This document shows positions 1 to 7,948 of a stretch of 13,766 nucleotides of DNA, in pieces (position 1 is the first letter of the stretch; every line of letters begins with the position of its first letter). Below the pieces are notes generated by a model. That model did not search any database and was not told the origin of the DNA. It saw only the letters and a program-made list of their open reading frames with translations. The position numbers and the translations under genes were made by a program. Location of the stretch: positions 1 to 13,766 of the forward strand of contig JANDJZ010000950.1 of the NCBI GenBank assembly GCA_027943245.1, in the 5' to 3' direction. The stretch comes from Acanthamoeba sp. SK_2022b (taxonomy: Eukaryota > Discosea > Longamoebia > Acanthamoebidae).

Positions 1-85
1 CACAGACTTCTGCCGTCGTGAGCAAATTGCTGGCCCGCAGAGCGAGAAGAGCAACGAGCCACTTCGCTGATTCTGCCCACAGCAT
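1..85. other. Edge fragment, possible end or start of a flanking gene
   Basis: Two readings are possible and neither is secure. On the minus strand an ATG at 85 opens a frame that runs to the window edge and begins MLWAESAKWLVALLALRASN, which has the look of a signal or membrane segment; the AT-rich stretch 86-180 would then be its upstream region. On the plus strand two frames are open from base 1 (one stops at 68-70) and could be the last exon of an upstream gene. The fragment is too short to identify a product. Confidence 0.15.
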
Positions 86-221
86 ACCACAGAATTTTCA
101 CCTTGATAGCAAATATTTGTTCTTTTTCTGTTTTTGAGGGGATTTTTTAATTTTTTTAAAAAATAAAAATTAATGCCGATTTAGAATAAAATTGTTCCGT
201 TTGTACACGCCGCCCAGCGGC

Positions 222-1573
222 TTACTCCCGAGGTTTGGAGGGGGTGAGGGAGGCGGCCTTGGCCTTGGAGGGCGTGGCGGGCTTGGACGGCGACGCGAAG
301 CCAAAGTAGGCTGCCGCCGACTGGGCGATGGGCGGGGCGGGCGCTGGTGGGGGCTTCTTCTTGGGCAGCGCTCCGAGCCGTCGCGCCTCCTTCTCCTGGA
401 CGAAGAGTAAACGGTGAGCAGACCTGCTACGTCGAACAGGGAAGCAGCTGTAAGGGGAAAGTAGAGTACCTGCTCGATTTCGTCGAGCTTGAGGTTGGTG
501 ACGTTGTTGATGATTTCCACCATCTTGGCGTTGAGCTCGTTGAACTGGGAGCTGAGAAGCGCATACCGCTCTCGCTCGTCGTCCAGCTTCTTGTTGAGCT
601 TCTGCGTGGCCACCTCTGACTCCTGCTTCTCCCTCTGCAGGACGGCGCACTTGCCCTCCCATTCCTTCAGCGTAGCAGCCTACACACCCAGAGAGAGAGA
701 AAGAGAATCAGCAGGCAAGGCCTCGCGCTACACGATTTCTTGAAGCAAAGCAAAGCAAAGCAAAGCAAAGCAAAGCAAAGCAAAGCAAAGCAAAGCAAAG
801 CAAAGCAAAGCAAAGCAAAGCGCACCATCTTCTCGTTCTCTTCAACTTGCTGAGCATGTTTCTGTTGCCACTCGGCTCGCTCCTAGTGTGCGGCACAGCG
901 TAAGTAGCAGAACACAAAGCGGTCCAGAATAGTACCGTACCGCTTCCGTCTTCTTCTTGGCCTCTTCCAAGCGAGCGTAGCGGCGGGTGAGACTCGCATG
1001 GTCTCCCTCGAGCTTCCATAGCCTTTCCATTCGCAGGTGCACGCGCGCGAGGGCTTCTTCATCGTGCTTTCGTGCTTCGTCCCTCTCCTGCTTACCCTCA
1101 CTGTTGGTGTCGTCATCGATTACTTGGGCACTGTCTTCCTCCTGCTTCTTCTCGTTGGTTCGACTGTCGGCCGTCTCGCCGCCGTTCGCTGTACGTGCAG
1201 TGGGGCTCGCTGCACGTCGCGGAGCAAGCACGTCTTGTGTTCCATTCGAATGCGAGTGAGGCTGCGCCTCTTGCGCGGTCGCTGAGGCCGCTTCATCATC
1301 AAAAGGATTGGGAGAAGACGGGGAGGCCACATCGCGAGGCGATGTGAGCACTCCTTCATCGCCGCTGCCCGAGCTGGTGGTACGTCGTTTTTCTGGGCTG
1401 GGCTTCCTCTTTCGAAGATCTCGCAATTGGGGTAATCCTGCTGGGCTGCCGAACCCAGCGCGCTGGTCTGTGTTGTATCGGTTCAACCCCCTGGTGTCGT
1501 CGCCCCCTACGGCAGACACGGAGTTCACGTCGCGCCCACCAAGCAGGCGCTCCTCAAGATCTTCTTCCATCAT
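222..1573 (-). CDS. Coiled-coil protein of unknown function (4 exons, about 357 aa)
   Basis: I do not recognise the family. Proposed exons, read on the minus strand: 1573-941, 882-826, 679-470 and 395-222, all joined in phase 0 by GT..AG introns; stop at 222-224. The first ~175 residues are polar and low-complexity, with many Ser, Pro, Asp and Glu, and include an NPFDD motif near residue 88 (NPF can bind EH domains in other proteins). From about residue 175 to 300 the sequence is rich in Glu, Lys, Arg, Gln and Leu in a heptad-like pattern, typical of a coiled coil, running across exons 1-3. The C-terminus is Pro/Ala/Lys/Ser-rich with repeated PSK/TPSK motifs. No signal peptide or membrane segment is seen. 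Intron 2 holds a 15-copy pentanucleotide repeat. The gene is divergent from the acetyltransferase gene at 1824. Exon joins are fairly secure because coiled-coil character continues across them; function is unknown. Confidence 0.75.
746..820. repeat. (CAAAG)15 pentanucleotide microsatellite
   Basis: Fifteen perfect tandem copies of CAAAG on the plus strand (GCTTT on the minus strand). It lies inside intron 2 (825-680, minus) of the coiled-coil gene, starting only 5 bases after the GTGCGC donor. On the minus strand it is a pyrimidine-rich run. Confidence 0.97.
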
Positions 1574-1823
1574 TTTTGTTAAAAATCAGGCCTGGCTGCG
1601 ATGGCTTTTGAAGGTTTTGATCAAAGGGATCGAATGAAGATTCTAAAGTGCAAGCAGCAAGTCTTCTTTGAGCTCAACGGTTTAGCGGGTGGCTTCTGGC
1701 AAGCACTTCAGAGTCCTTGGACAACGCAGAACAGCAACCGCTTCTGCTTCCCGCCCAGCGAAACTGTTTACAACGTTTCCGAAACACTTTTCGAAAAAGA
1801 GGCGCAAAAGATCGAAAGCTAGC
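1574..1823. promoter_or_regulatory. Divergent intergenic region (shared promoter region)
   Basis: About 250 bp separate the start codons of the minus-strand coiled-coil gene and the plus-strand acetyltransferase gene, so both promoters should lie here or overlap the genes. I see no convincing TATA box. Short upstream ATGs on the plus strand (1601, 1634) open a frame that ends at 1822 and is not that of the acetyltransferase. The frame of the acetyltransferase itself is open back to 1686 but has no ATG there. Confidence 0.5.
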
Positions 1824-3132
1824 ATGGAAGATCGCGGTGGCTACGACACCTTTCCGGACAGGACGGAGGTGCTTCCTGGTCGCCGGTCGATCGTGCATCA
1901 TGGACCGTATGACTTCCCTCCCATCAGTTTTTGTTGTTCAATTTTAAACAACTTGTGAGTGCAGATTGAGCGATCGTGTTTACCTGATGAAGCTGAAGCC
2001 CGAAGATTCCCCCAAGGATGTGGTCGATGACCTCGACGCCTTGTCTCAACGCCTATCGTACTCCAAAATCATCGCCAAAGTGCCCAAGGTGTTATTCTAT
2101 TCAATTTGTTTATTGTTTCCAGTTTGTTTAAACAAGCGCCTGTCCCGACCAACCTTGAACTGTGGCCTTCAGAGCAAGGCCGCGCCCTTTCTCTCAGCGT
2201 CACCGGCATTCGAGGTAGAAGCTGAAGTGCCGGGCTACTTCTCCGGCGGTGAGGCAGTCCTCTTCCTCGCTCGCTTCCTGAAGCCGCACAGGCGAAGCGT
2301 CGATGACGATGCGCGGGAGGCAGCGACGACGGCCCTGCGCGTGGCCCAAGCCAAGCCGTCCGCGAGTTCGTTCCCCCGACGCCACATCGTGCGGTGAGCT
2401 CGCGCCTAACAAGCGACCAACAACCCTTGCGTCGCGTCGTCCCGCTGTGACTCGCCTCTCCCCGCTCAGCATGCACTCCGACCCAGCCGCGCAAGCAGCT
2501 GCCCGCGGGGTTCGAGTGTCGGCCGTGCGTGGAGCAAGACGCCACAGAAATGGCCGCGCTCTTCCGCCGGACCTTCTCCTCGTATCCCTTCCCGCTCCAC
2601 CACTCGTCCTACGTGCGGGAGAGCATCGCCAGCGGCTCCACGGTCTACTACGCCGTGGTTGACTCCGCCAACGCCAAGGTGCGCATGACGGCGACCTTGC
2701 GCTCGTTGGCCGCTTGCACTGCGCCGTTCACTGAGTTCGCGTGCGTCGAACAGATCGTGGCGCTTGCGGGCCTGGAGATCGATGAGGAGAACAAAAACGT
2801 GGAGATGAGCGATTTCGCCACGCATGACCAGTACCAAGGCAAAGGGCTTGCCTCGTTCTTGTTGGCGTTGATGGACGTACGTCATCTATGGCTTTTTTTT
2901 TTTTTTTTTTTTTTGAGATCTTCTTCATTGGTAGAGCTAATGCGCAATGCAGGAGGAGGCCGAGAGACGCGGGCTGCGCACCGCCTACACCATCGCGCGA
3001 GCCGTGTCAGCAGGGATGAACAGGACCTTCGCCAAGAGCGGCTACACGTTCGCCGGCACGCTGATCAACAACACGCACATCTCGGGCCACATCCAGTCGA
3101 TGAACATTTGGTGGAAAGCTCTTGCCCAGTGA
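1824..3132 (+). CDS. ablB: Putative beta-lysine N6-acetyltransferase (AblB/YodP family), 6 exons
   Basis: In prokaryotes AblB transfers acetyl from acetyl-CoA to beta-lysine, made from lysine by the 2,3-aminomutase AblA, giving N-epsilon-acetyl-beta-lysine, a compatible solute. Proposed exons: 1824-1906, 1965-2088, 2173-2388, 2487-2678, 2754-2876, 2953-3132; about 305 aa against roughly 270-290 for the family. Joining exons 1 and 2 restores the hallmark IVHHGPLSDRVYLMKL, followed by YSKIIAKVPK, VEAEVPGYFSGGEA, then a C-terminal GNAT domain with NVEMSDFATHDQYQGKGLAS (acetyl-CoA loop QxxGxG), RTAYTIARAVSAGMNRTFAK and GYTFAGTLINNTHISG. These match the family closely by recall. The ATG at 1824 is the first in frame and has A at -3 and G at +4. 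The exon 3/4 border is the least certain: donor GTGCGG at 2389 with acceptor ending 2486 keeps frame, while the overlapping GTGAGC donor at 2394 does not. No ablA is in the window. Family call strong; substrate inferred. Confidence 0.88.
2893..2914 (+). repeat. Poly(T) tract in intron 5 of the acetyltransferase gene
   Basis: An uninterrupted run of about 22 T residues in the 76-nt intron 2877-2952. It may serve as an extended pyrimidine tract upstream of the acceptor. Confidence 0.95.
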
Positions 3133-3225
3133 GCCGCGCCTTTTTCGAGGGCCGGCGATACGGGGAAAGGGCAATTATGTCCTAATAGCGATAAAATGCT
3201 CCGTTGCGCGATAACCATACGCGAA

Positions 3226-3286
3226 CCAATCAGATTTTGCTAAACGGCAAACCAATGGAAGGATTGTTTCTCGTCTTGCGTCCAAT
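3226..3286 (+). promoter_or_regulatory. Three CCAAT motifs upstream of the ABC transporter
   Basis: CCAAT occurs at 3226-3230, 3252-3256 and 3282-3286, all in the same orientation, spaced 26 and 30 bp, between 150 and 211 bp upstream of the ATG at 3437. In other eukaryotes CCAAT in this position binds NF-Y type factors; that role here is inferred. The 304-bp gap 3133-3436 otherwise holds only the 3' end region of the acetyltransferase gene and this promoter. Confidence 0.5.
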
Positions 3287-3375
3287 GGCACAGTTCCTGC
3301 TGGCTCCCGGCCAACGGGAAAGTTTCAACCTGTTGCTCAGCGGGTAACTCCAGGAAAAGGCGCGCTGAAAGACTG

Positions 3376-3383
3376 ATAAAAGG
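3376..3383 (+). promoter_or_regulatory. TATA-like element (ATAAAAGG)
   Basis: ATAAAAGG lies 53 bp before the ABC transporter start codon and about 90 bp downstream of the last CCAAT motif, a plausible core promoter position. Confidence 0.45.
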
Positions 3384-3436
3384 CGTCGTGCTGGTGGTGG
3401 CAAACCATATCAAACCTGCCTGCAAGCCAATACAGA

Positions 3437-5967
3437 ATGCAGAACAGCACAGAGCTGGAAGTGATGCAGACGAAGCTGCAGAGCAAACGCAGCCTGGGCA
3501 GCAGTCACGATGACGATCTTGATCTGGAGTCCGGCAGAAGCGACGATCTCGACCAGAGTGACGCGGAGGACGCGCGGGTGCCGCCCGTGTGCATGTCGTT
3601 CCGCAACGTCAGTTTCTCGGTCAAGCTCACCAAGGGACCGATGTCTGACGGCCTCCGCGGCCTGCCGGCCAAGATGTGCGGCAGCGGGAAGATGTGGACT
3701 AGCGAGACAAAGCACATCTTGCAGCCCATGTCCGGCCACTTCCTGCCTGGCCGCCTCGTCGCCATCATGGGTCCTTCCGGAGCGGGCAAGACCTCGTTCC
3801 TCAACCTGCTGAGCGGGCGCACGCGGGAGGGCCGCCTCGAGGGCGACATCCTCGTCAACGGACATAAGCTGAGCCGCAACAAGTTCAAGCAGGTCAGTGC
3901 CTACGTCATGCAGGAGGACACGCTGCTCGGCAACCTGACGCCCAGGGAGCTGCTGACGTATTCGGCCCTGCTTCGACTACCAAGACACATGACCAAGGAG
4001 ACCAAGCTGGCCCGCGTCGAGAAGGTCATGCGACAGCTCAACCTGGTCAAGTGTGCCGACACCCGCGTTGGCGTGCCAGGCGTGACGCGTGGCATCTCGG
4101 GAGGCGAGCGTAGGCGAGTGTCGATCGGCCTCGAGCTGCTGGTCAACCCACGGTTGCTCTTCCTTGACGAGCCCACTTCGGGGCTAGACAGCACCATGGC
4201 CGAGCAGGTGGTAACCATTCTGCGCAACCTCGCGCGCCAGGGCCGCACGGTAGTGTGCACCATCCACCAGCCTTCTTCTGAGATCTTCAGCCTTTTCGAT
4301 GACGTCTTTTGGCTGGCCAACGGCTCCCTTGTCTACAGTGGACCCGTAGTCCAGCTCACCTCCTACTTTGGCAAACAGGTTCGTGTTGTTGATCTGTTTA
4401 TAGCGGTAGCGTAAGGTTAACTTGAGCCAATGAACGTGCGGCATGTGATCACAGGGCTATCCTTGTCCCCAGTACACCAACCCTTCGGATTTCTACATGC
4501 GACTGATTTCCCGATCGGAAGACCTCCCCGAAGAGAAGTATGTGGCGCGCATTGAGAGCCTCGACAGCTACCACAAGGAGCACAACAACATCCTCCCAAT
4601 CGACGGACACAAGATGGATCTGTGGAGGTCTTCGGTAGTGGCCAAGAGCAATGTCGCCTACCACAAGGGGAAGGAAAGCATCGACGAGGAGAGCAGCGGC
4701 AACGACCACAGTGACGAGAGCGATGGAGAGGCAAGCAAAGATTTATACCAGGTCGAGTTCAAGAACGAGAAACTACCAAAACTGGATAAGGCCTCGCCAA
4801 GATTCCCAACACAAGTGCGCCTTCTTATCAGCCGGTCATGGAAGCAGTACATCAGGGACCCGGGTAAGCTGTTGCTAACCATGACTGACTTGGGAGACGC
4901 CGTTCTAACATCGAGACTCTATTGTAGGCACAACAACTCAGCGACTCATCATCAACGTAGGAATTGCTCTAATCACAGGACTTCTCTTCCTTCGGATGGG
5001 GCACAGCCAAAGTGGTAGGCATCCACATCGTGTAGTGCGAGAGATGCGACTTGGATGATCTGACCAATCACACACAGATATTCAAAACCGAATGGGCGTG
5101 CTCTATCTTCTTATTACGCAAGCCATGTTCATGACCGGCAACGCCGTCCTTTACCTATGTAGGTCTCCTTCTGGTCGGAGTATCGTGTGGGCTATGTTTG
5201 GCTGACGTGAAAAACGCGCAGTCCCCACCGAGCGGCCGACCTTCCTGCGCGAGTACGCCAATGGAATGTATAGTGTGACAGCGTACTACTTGGCCAAGTC
5301 CACCGCCGACCTTCCTTTCCAGATCATCTACCCCTGCATCGTCACCACGATCATCTACTGGATGGTTCGTTCACCCGTAGAAGCAGATATTGGGTTACGA
5401 GCTCACCCTGGGCGTCATTAGGTTGGGCTCAAGGAGGAAGCAGGCGCCTTCTTCATCTGCCTCGGGATTACCATCATTGTGGCCAATATCGCGCAGTCAC
5501 TTGGTTTGCTGGTGAGTGTGAGCAACGACCTTCCGTACGCCTCCCCCTCGCTTGCGCACAACTTTAGTCAAGTGCTCACCTCTTCTAATTTTAACCATAA
5601 ATCCAGTGCTGCGCTCGCGCTGTTCCCGGTCACGGTTATCCCTCACATGCTGGTGGGGGGCCTGTTCCTCGTGATCAGCGACATCCCGAAGTACTTCTAT
5701 TGGCTGCTCTACATCTCACCGTTCTTCTACGCCTTCATGCCGCTGGCGATCAACGAATTTGACGGGGTCACCTACCACTGCAGTGACAGTGAGTACGTGA
5801 ACGGTGTGTGCCCATACACAGAGGGCTCTGAGATCATCCGCAGGCTCGACTTTGATAATTACCACTTGTGGATCGGGCCCGTGTGCCTCACCGCGATCTT
5901 CATCATTCTTCGCCTCCTCACCTACCTCGCCCTCGTACATCTGGCACGGAAGAAGTCGTCCACTTGA
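3437..5967 (+). CDS. ABCG (white-type) ABC half-transporter, 7 exons, about 711 aa
   Basis: An ATP-driven membrane exporter half that should dimerise; substrate unknown. Exons: 3437-4378, 4455-4863, 4928-5014, 5078-5158, 5222-5364, 5422-5534, 5607-5967. The nucleotide-binding domain comes first, as in the G subfamily: Walker A GPSGAGKT (112-119), Q-loop with YVMQED (156-161), signature ISGGERRRVSIG (220-231), Walker B RLLFLDEPTSG with Asp244-Glu245, D-loop SGLDS, H-loop His277 in TIHQPSSE. An acidic Ser/Asp/Glu linker (about 390-415) precedes the membrane domain. Hydrophobic helices follow from about residue 457 (RLIINVGIALITGLLFL), including ALALFPVTVIPHMLVGGLF and a last helix near the end, with a Cys-containing extracellular loop (YHCSDSEYVNGVCPY) between the last two. 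RDP before helix 1 and FPTERPTFLREY are typical G-family motifs. Each splice join restores such motifs. The tail ends HLARKKSST. Confidence 0.93.
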
Positions 5968-6007
5968 ACAGCTGAGCGCCTAATTGGAATGATTGTTGAT
6001 ATAAAGC

Positions 6008-6052
6008 GCAATTTATTGCAAATATCATGTTTCTCCAGAGATCATATGATCT
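6008..6052. other. Two short inverted repeats between convergent genes
   Basis: GCAATTTATTGC at 6008-6019 is a 5-bp stem around TT, and AGATCATATGATCT at 6039-6052 is a perfect 14-bp palindrome. Both lie in the 119-bp gap between the stop codons of the ABC transporter (plus) and the secreted protein gene (minus), so they could affect 3' end formation on either strand, or be chance. Confidence 0.5.
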
Positions 6053-6086
6053 GAAGAAAACCTCACGGAGAGAACGCTGCGCCTCC

Positions 6087-6668
6087 TTAGAAGTAAGAGA
6101 AGAGGCTGAAGGGAGCAAGAGAGGTAGCGGACGAAGTGTCGGGGAAGGAAGAGCCCACAACTACCGGAGAGGGGGTCGGCGAGTACTTGGTCACGATGAC
6201 CGGCGTGGAGATGTTGGCAGTGATGATGCCCGTGGACCCACCCACGATCACAACAGGGACGGCCTGTCCAGCGGTCCAGTTGAACGCTCTGTGAGTGATT
6301 GAAGGGGAAGGGGAACGAGCCATTGAAGGGGGAAGCCGTACGGTCACTGTAACGGTCTTGCCAGTGCTGTCGGTGGTGGTCACGACGGCGTTACCAGAGT
6401 TGGAGGTGGTAGAGGCATCGGTGGTGGTAGTAGTAGTGGTCGTGGCAGTGTCAGAGTCTTCGTTGTCGTTGTTGTCGCTGTCGGTGGTGGCCGATGCGGA
6501 ATTGTCGTCGGCAGATGCCGAGGCCTCGTTGTCGCCGGCGTTGGCCGAGACAGAGAGGTCGTCGAGGTCGCCAGATACTCCGAGACCGCCCACATCGATG
6601 TCCACGTCCTGAGCGAAGACGAGGGCGAGGCCGAGAAGGAGGAAGGCAAGGCTGAACGCGAACTTCAT
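6087..6668 (-). CDS. Small secreted Thr/Ser/Asp-rich protein, single exon, 193 aa
   Basis: No family recognised. The N-terminus MKFAFSLAFLLLGLALVFAQ is a textbook signal peptide, with cleavage likely after VFA. Residues ~20-75 are acidic and low in complexity (many Asp, Ser, Ala, Asn), then an uninterrupted run of eight Thr and further Thr/Ser, as in mucin-like O-glycosylated stalks. The C-terminal half is Val/Thr/Pro-rich with two N-glycosylation sequons, NWT and NIS. The end (SLAPFSLFSYF) is mildly hydrophobic but too weak to call a GPI signal. It likely acts outside the cell, in a coat or secreted matrix. A GT..AG pair at 6341-6289 looks like a 53-nt intron, but removing it shifts out of the sensible C-terminal frame, so I keep one exon. 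The gene is convergent with the ABC transporter and has its own TATA box upstream. Confidence 0.75.
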   Translation of the reverse strand: MKFAFSLAFLLLGLALVFAQDVDIDVGGLGVSGDLDDLSVSANAGDNEASASADDNSASATTDSDNNDNEDSDTATTTTTTTTDASTTSNSGNAVVTTTDSTGKTVTVTVRLPPSMARSPSPSITHRAFNWTAGQAVPVVIVGGSTGIITANISTPVIVTKYSPTPSPVVVGSSFPDTSSATSLAPFSLFSYF

Positions 6669-6736
6669 TGTGGGGGTTGTGACGAGCGGGTGATGTTGAT
6701 GTGGTGCGGTGAAGTACAGACCCCTCTAATGGATGG

Positions 6737-6744
6737 CCTTTATA
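6737..6744 (-). promoter_or_regulatory. TATA box (TATAAAGG) of the secreted protein gene
   Basis: Read on the minus strand, TATAAAGG lies 68 bp upstream of the ATG at 6668. This is a good core promoter match at a sensible distance. Confidence 0.6.
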
Positions 6745-7249
6745 GTGACCACGCAGCCCGTCAGCGTTATGGTCGCCCACCGATCAGGAAGCAGGGCACG
6801 ACCGGCACAAAAGGGAGCGAAATTCCGCAAGCTCCTGAGCTTCCCATTGGTTGGTTCTGCAGGCCCTGGGCCAACCGCAATGATCTCAGCTTGCCGTGGC
6901 GGTACGGCATACACCCAAGAAGCCAAGACCACGATGATCAGGCGAAAAACAGAGCAGTTGAATCAGCCTGGTGGAAAACAATCGGCATAGGATTGGCAGG
7001 TGAGCCATCAAGGGCAACTTTCGCCGCACCTCTGAGGTAGGCCGAAAGCACTCTGCTTCCGATTGGGGGGGGGGGTAAACAACGACTTCACGTTTCCTGC
7101 ATTGCCAGTATGAGCGTGAAAGCCAGTCTCCAATCGACTGATGGAAGTCGTTACGCCCACGCCAAGCTCTAAAATTTCCCACGATGCAGCTTCTTGTAAA
7201 ATGCCTTCTCTACAACCCACAAACCAAAAACTTTCTCAAGTGACTGAGC
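6745..7249. other. Intergenic stretch without recognised gene
   Basis: About 500 bp between the secreted protein gene promoter and the RNA ligase relic. Open frames here on both strands are short and of unlikely composition. The only clear structure is a run of 11 G at 7065-7075. It presumably holds the upstream part of the minus-strand promoter and whatever once drove the ligase gene. Confidence 0.5.
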
Positions 7250-7753
7250 ATGGAGAAGAAGGAGGAGGCAGACGACTTTCTGCATGCGCTGGTGAACTTT
7301 CTCTGGAGGGATGGGCTGGGAGCGCTCCAGCAGTGGTACGCCATCACTGCAAATCACCATAAGTGCTATCCCAACCTTGTCTGTCTCAAGTACAATCAGG
7401 TCCTCCCCTCCTCCTTTTTTAAGTTAGTGGCACATGGCCCACCCTTTGTGGAATTTTATTTATATTGATTTATGATTTTAAATATACTTCAAAAATACTT
7501 GCAAAGTTTCTTACTCAAGCAAGTGTGTGGTGCAGATACAGTCACCAATGGCTTCACACATCATGCAAGAATGCCATTCCATTTGGTCATTGTTGATGTA
7601 GATGACTGGAAGGTGGTGGCCTATCCATACAGGTGTCTCTCCTCTTGTACTCCACATAGATTGATTGTTGCCATTACTTACACTCTCCTGTGCAGTAAGT
7701 TCTTCAACTTTGGTGAGCCTGGACATGCCTGGATTGACTGGAGCACTGCCAAG
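7250..7753 (+). pseudogene. Decayed T4 RNA ligase 1-like gene, 5' exons
   Basis: Related enzymes join RNA 5'-phosphate and 3'-hydroxyl ends through a lysyl-AMP intermediate. Three exons are visible: 7250-7399 (ATG to LGALQQWYAITANHHKCYPN and LVCLKYNQ), 7536-7632 and 7696-7753 (SKFFNFGEPGHAWIDWSTAK), with GT..AG introns between. Exon 2 starts in frame with IQSPMASHIMQEC, but the expected continuation VIVDVDDWKVVAYPY is in another frame. The break lies between 7575 and 7586, and the first frame hits TAG at 7599. Exon 2 is 97 nt, whereas joining exons 1 and 3 in frame needs a length of 3n+2. The usual Arg-Gly after QEC is His-Ser. Introns and exons look more AT-rich than the neighbouring genes. 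The next expected exon, carrying the catalytic lysine, is on the opposite strand at 7825-7919. I read this as a pseudogene; sequencing error could explain only the frameshift. Confidence 0.75.
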
Positions 7754-7824
7754 GTAATGCAGACATGATTCATCTAACTGCCCAACTCTACTAAATGGCT
7801 AGTGTGTGTGGCCCTTTTCATCAC

Positions 7825-7919
7825 CAGAGAGAGGCATTGGGCCACCCTGAGGAAGTGATGTGCCGCTGCCCATGGTAATGGTATAGCATCATGATGCTGC
7901 CATTGAGCTTTTTGTACAC
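7825..7919 (-). pseudogene. RNA ligase exon with nucleotidyltransferase motif I, inverted
   Basis: On the minus strand an acceptor (..CACCATCAG, ending 7920) is followed by 31 codons beginning VYKKLNGSIMMLYHYHGQRH and running on with ITSSGWPNASL, then a GT donor at 7824. RNA ligases of the T4 Rnl1 type have at this place V-Y-E-K-L-D-G-S followed by a Tyr-rich strand and SSGTPDAS. The motif-I lysine (KxDG) is kept, with Asp replaced by Asn, which some ligases tolerate. The exon starts in phase 0, matching the phase-0 donor after STAK at 7753 on the other strand. It is therefore the next exon of the same gene, or of a second copy, turned round. Confidence 0.7.
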
Positions 7920-7923
7920 CTGA

Positions 7924-7948
7924 TGGTGGTGGTGGTGGTGGTGGTGGT
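7924..7948 (+). repeat. (GGT)8 trinucleotide microsatellite
   Basis: About eight tandem GGT units (ACC on the minus strand). On the minus strand it lies just upstream of the acceptor of the inverted ligase exon. It yields spurious poly-Val and poly-His frames. Confidence 0.95.

Noticed and set aside
746..820. Tandem array that might be taken for a CRISPR-like or satellite array
   Set aside because: The unit is only five bases with no spacers: a plain microsatellite in an intron.
1478..1488. GGTTCAACCCC resembling a tRNA gene B box
   Set aside because: It lies inside coding exon 1 of the coiled-coil gene and no cloverleaf or A box could be built around it.
1601..1822. 73-codon plus-strand open frame in the divergent promoter
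   Set aside because: No recognisable feature and ends just before the acetyltransferase ATG; at most an upstream ORF.
2069..2545. Open frames on the minus strand opposite the acetyltransferase (2069-2545, 2466-2885)
   Set aside because: Shadow frames in GC-rich coding DNA; the plus strand carries the conserved acetyltransferase motifs.
6289..6341. Candidate 53-nt intron (GTACGG..CACAG, minus) in the secreted protein gene
   Set aside because: Its removal shifts the reading frame away from the Val/Thr-rich sequence with sequons and into an Arg/Cys/His-rich frame typical of a shadow; the unspliced frame reads cleanly to a stop.
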